A DNA stretch of 64,000 nucleotides. Source: Oscheius dolichura. Taxonomy: Eukaryota > Nematoda > Chromadorea > Rhabditida > Rhabditidae. This document shows, one piece after another, positions 62,034 to 64,000 of the stretch; positions within the stretch are counted from its first letter, which is position 1, and each line of letters begins with the position of its first letter. The translations under genes and the position numbers were made by a program. The stretch spans positions 6,496,001-6,560,000 of the forward strand of contig OW051494.1 of NCBI GenBank assembly GCA_932521035.1, given 5' to 3'. The notes beneath the pieces are model-generated. The model made no database searches, was not told where the DNA came from, and was given only the letters and a program-made list of their open reading frames with translations.

Positions 62034-63862
62034 TTACTCGTAGACTTCAAAGAAACCCATCTTCTCGAGGGTCGTAGCCACCTGGTCGAAGACTTCCTCC
62101 ATTTTGGGCCGCTCGCTGCTGTCCTCCGCCCACATTCTCAACCGTCCATAGTTAGAAAAAACGAGCCAAATCCACTCACCTTTCTACGAGGTTTTTAATC
62201 TCGTCCGAACAGTAGAGTGAATTGAAGGAGGGTCGACAGCCGTCGCGGACAGCGCTGAGCAGAGCCAAGAAGCCGAATCCCTCATGTGGCCGTTGGCGGT
62301 GAATCATTTCCCAAAAGGAGATTCCCAGGCTGTACACGTCGCATTTCTCATCGTAGGTCACCGCTGATCCACTTCCCACCACCTCCGGAGCCATGTATAT
62401 TACTGTACCCACACTGAAAAGAGCATTTCATGAGAAGAGGAGGACGCTCACTCGGCCGTCATCCCAGTGTCCACCGTGGCACATAGGCCAAAGTCGCTGA
62501 TTTTCAATCTCTTCCCTCCGTCGGCAAGGAGCATATTCGCCGGCTTGACATCCCGGTGGACAAGGCGTTTCTTGTGGAGGAAGGCCAGGGCCGAAGCCGC
62601 CTGCCGGCACCAGTTCAACGGCTCCGTGATGGTGTAAGGGTACTCGTGGTTGTGGATGGCTGAATTGTATCTTCTGGGGGAGATTAGGGAATCCCTTACC
62701 GGCGTGGACAGAGCCGCCATCCATGTACTCCATGAGGATGCCCGCCGGTTTGTCTTTCTCACTGGGTGACGCGAAGAGTACTCCCCGGGTTTGCACAATA
62801 TTCGGATGAGTCACCGTCTGAACCAATACAGGTCCTCTTTCCGGGCGAGTTACCTTCAGGAGGTAGCACAATTCCCTGGTGGCACTGTGTTCCCACTGCT
62901 TCACTCGTCGATCGAAGAATTTCACGGCCACTCGTCTGCAATTCTTTCGGTGTGGGGAGAGGGAGGACACCGACCTGTAGAACTTGGTGGAGACGAGGTC
63001 GACTGCTCCCTGCGAGCCCCGTTCCAGATGCCGGATGAGGGTGAGATCTGCCGGGTAAAAAACCTCGAGGTCATCCTCGACTGCTAGTGAGTTTCTTCTG
63101 TTTTCGTGAGGCTGTTTAAGGCTATTCGAAGGAGATCTCTGGACAGGGGGCTTGAGTGTCTCGTCCTGGAGACCAAGGGACCGGGAGGAACGGTTATCTT
63201 GGGGCGGTTTGAGGCCGGAGGTGGAGGGAAGACTGAGCGAGAGGAGAGCGTCTGCCTAAACAGGGGATTAGTAGACAGAGAAGAAGAATTACCTGGATAT
63301 TTTGACGAAGAGAAGAGTCGCGTCTGGGTGGAGGAGGAGGAGCAGATAGTTTGGGGGGTGCTTCCATAGAGAGCTTGGCAGTCATCTGCTGGGCGATGAG
63401 GGTGGACAGCGGAGCGTCAGAAAAGGGGCGAGGCTGAACAGCGACTGGAGGCAGGGGCTGGGAACATACCCGCTCGCGACGGGACCCGGCTGCCGGTCTG
63501 AAAAGGAGAGCAAACACTTCCCGGAGGGAAATGGGACATACCTGTAGACGACGTCAGTTTTGGGGACCATTTGGCGCATCGTAATGGAGTCTGAAAGGGG
63601 ACTCTGCTCGGGTAACTGGGAGCGGCGAACCTTCAATGTTGCGGAGTTTCTTGTAGAAGTTATCGGCATTGATGGGCGAGTCGAAGCAGAGTTTCAGCCG
63701 GTCGAAGGGGTCGATTGGGAAATCGAAGAAAACGTTTCTCTGGTCTTCGCGGTCCCTTTCGGCGTTGACCGGCCCGGCTCTACAACCCCCCGTCCGATCG
63801 ATACCGACAGCGTAAACTCACAGTGATACGGAGAAGATAACCGTGTTCTCCTGGGAGACCAT
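62034..63862 (-). CDS. TAK1-like MAP kinase kinase kinase
   Basis: Start is ATG 63862 (MVSQENTVIFSVSL), stop at 62034; about 12 exons, with the first seven junctions followed frame to frame. The N-terminal approximately 180 residues hold a small folded-looking segment (NVFFDFPIDPFDRLKLCFD, NFYKKLRNIED) and then Pro/Ser-rich linkers (LSAPPPPPRRDSS). The kinase domain has RGSQGAVDLV, VAVKFFDRR, THPNIVQTRGVLF, ILMEYMDGGS, HRDVKPANMLL, ISDFGLCATVD, GTVIYMAPEVV and the TAK1/MLK-type C-lobe VYSLGISFWEMIHRQRPHE, ending SSERPKMEEVFDQVA. The family activates MKK/JNK/p38 or Nemo-like kinase pathways. It ends soon after the domain, without a TAB-binding tail that I can see. Confidence 0.83.
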
Positions 63863-64000
63863 AGTAATTAGGGGACGGGGGGTGCATCCCTTCTTCAAAC
63901 AGACCTTCCCCCGTAGGGGAAGGGACCCCTTCCGGATGAGACAGGCTGAACCCTCGGCGTCGACGATGGAAGTTGAGGGGTTCATTCAGAGGGCTCGGAA
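63863..64000. other. Window edge, upstream of the MAP3K
   Basis: Contains the short inverted repeat ccttcccccgtaggggaagg near 63903. A plus-strand ATG at 63969 opens a frame that runs off the window (MEVEGFIQRAR), too short to judge. Confidence 0.3.

Overview
This is a 64 kb piece of a compact eukaryotic nuclear genome, most likely a nematode (inference). The reasons are: most introns that can be followed frame to frame are only 34-45 nt long and end in a T-rich TTTAG or TTTCAG; same-strand genes sit 100-160 bp apart in operon style; many start codons lie within about 10 nt of a TTTCAG-like acceptor, as expected for spliced-leader trans-splicing; and a nuclear receptor at 44.4-46.2 kb carries the P-box CLACAAFFRR typical of the expanded nematode receptor family. 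No prokaryotic, organellar or viral segment was recognised.

The window is compositionally mosaic. 0-33 kb and 58-64 kb are GC-rich and hold fast-evolving, secreted or lineage-restricted genes and most of the fold-back repeats. 33-44 kb and 50-58 kb are AT-rich and hold conserved housekeeping genes. 44-50 kb is intermediate.

Layout. 0.3-2.0 kb (+): secreted Pro/Gln-rich protein. 2-8.3 kb: mostly non-coding, with direct and inverted repeats and weak gene remnants. 8.8-10.3 kb (-): nuclear-looking Ala/Pro/acidic protein. 11.85-13.13 kb (-): Aurora/PLK4-like kinase. 13.6-13.9 kb: long DNA hairpin. 14.3-14.8 kb (-): short HP1. 15.76-17.77 kb (+): KDM2/7-type JmjC demethylase without a PHD finger. 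17.97-22.0 kb (+): acidic protein, a 46-residue ORF, and ALG1, whose start codon overlaps the small ORF's stop. 22.3-26.6 kb (+): ankyrin-like gene, then a protein built of seven units, each made of two zinc fingers and a Cys-Phe-Pro motif. 26.7-31.1 kb (-): bacterial-type guanine deaminase, divergent PEPCK, TULA-like phosphatase lacking its histidines. 33.6-35.2 kb (+): RBMS/SUP-26 RNA-binding protein. 36.2-43.9 kb (+): probable operon Timeless, WDR55, ZNHIT2, mitochondrial L21. 44.4-46.2 kb (+): nuclear receptor. 46.8-47.9 kb (-): CUEDC1-like. 50.8-52.3 kb (+): ERK MAP kinase. 52.56-54.02 kb: segment bounded by a perfect 30 bp inverted repeat. 54.1-57.5 kb (-): ALIX. 58.1 kb (+): 59-residue protein. 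58.35-60.53 kb (-): membrane-anchored decarboxylase-like protein lacking the PLP lysine. 61.1-62.0 kb (+): secreted protein. 62.0-63.9 kb (-): TAK1-like MAP3K.

Exon boundaries were worked out by hand from splice consensus plus reading-frame continuity. Where every junction was followed, the evidence says so. The strongest candidates for something new are the seven-unit zinc-finger/CFP protein, the set of apparent pseudoenzymes, and the inverted-repeat elements.
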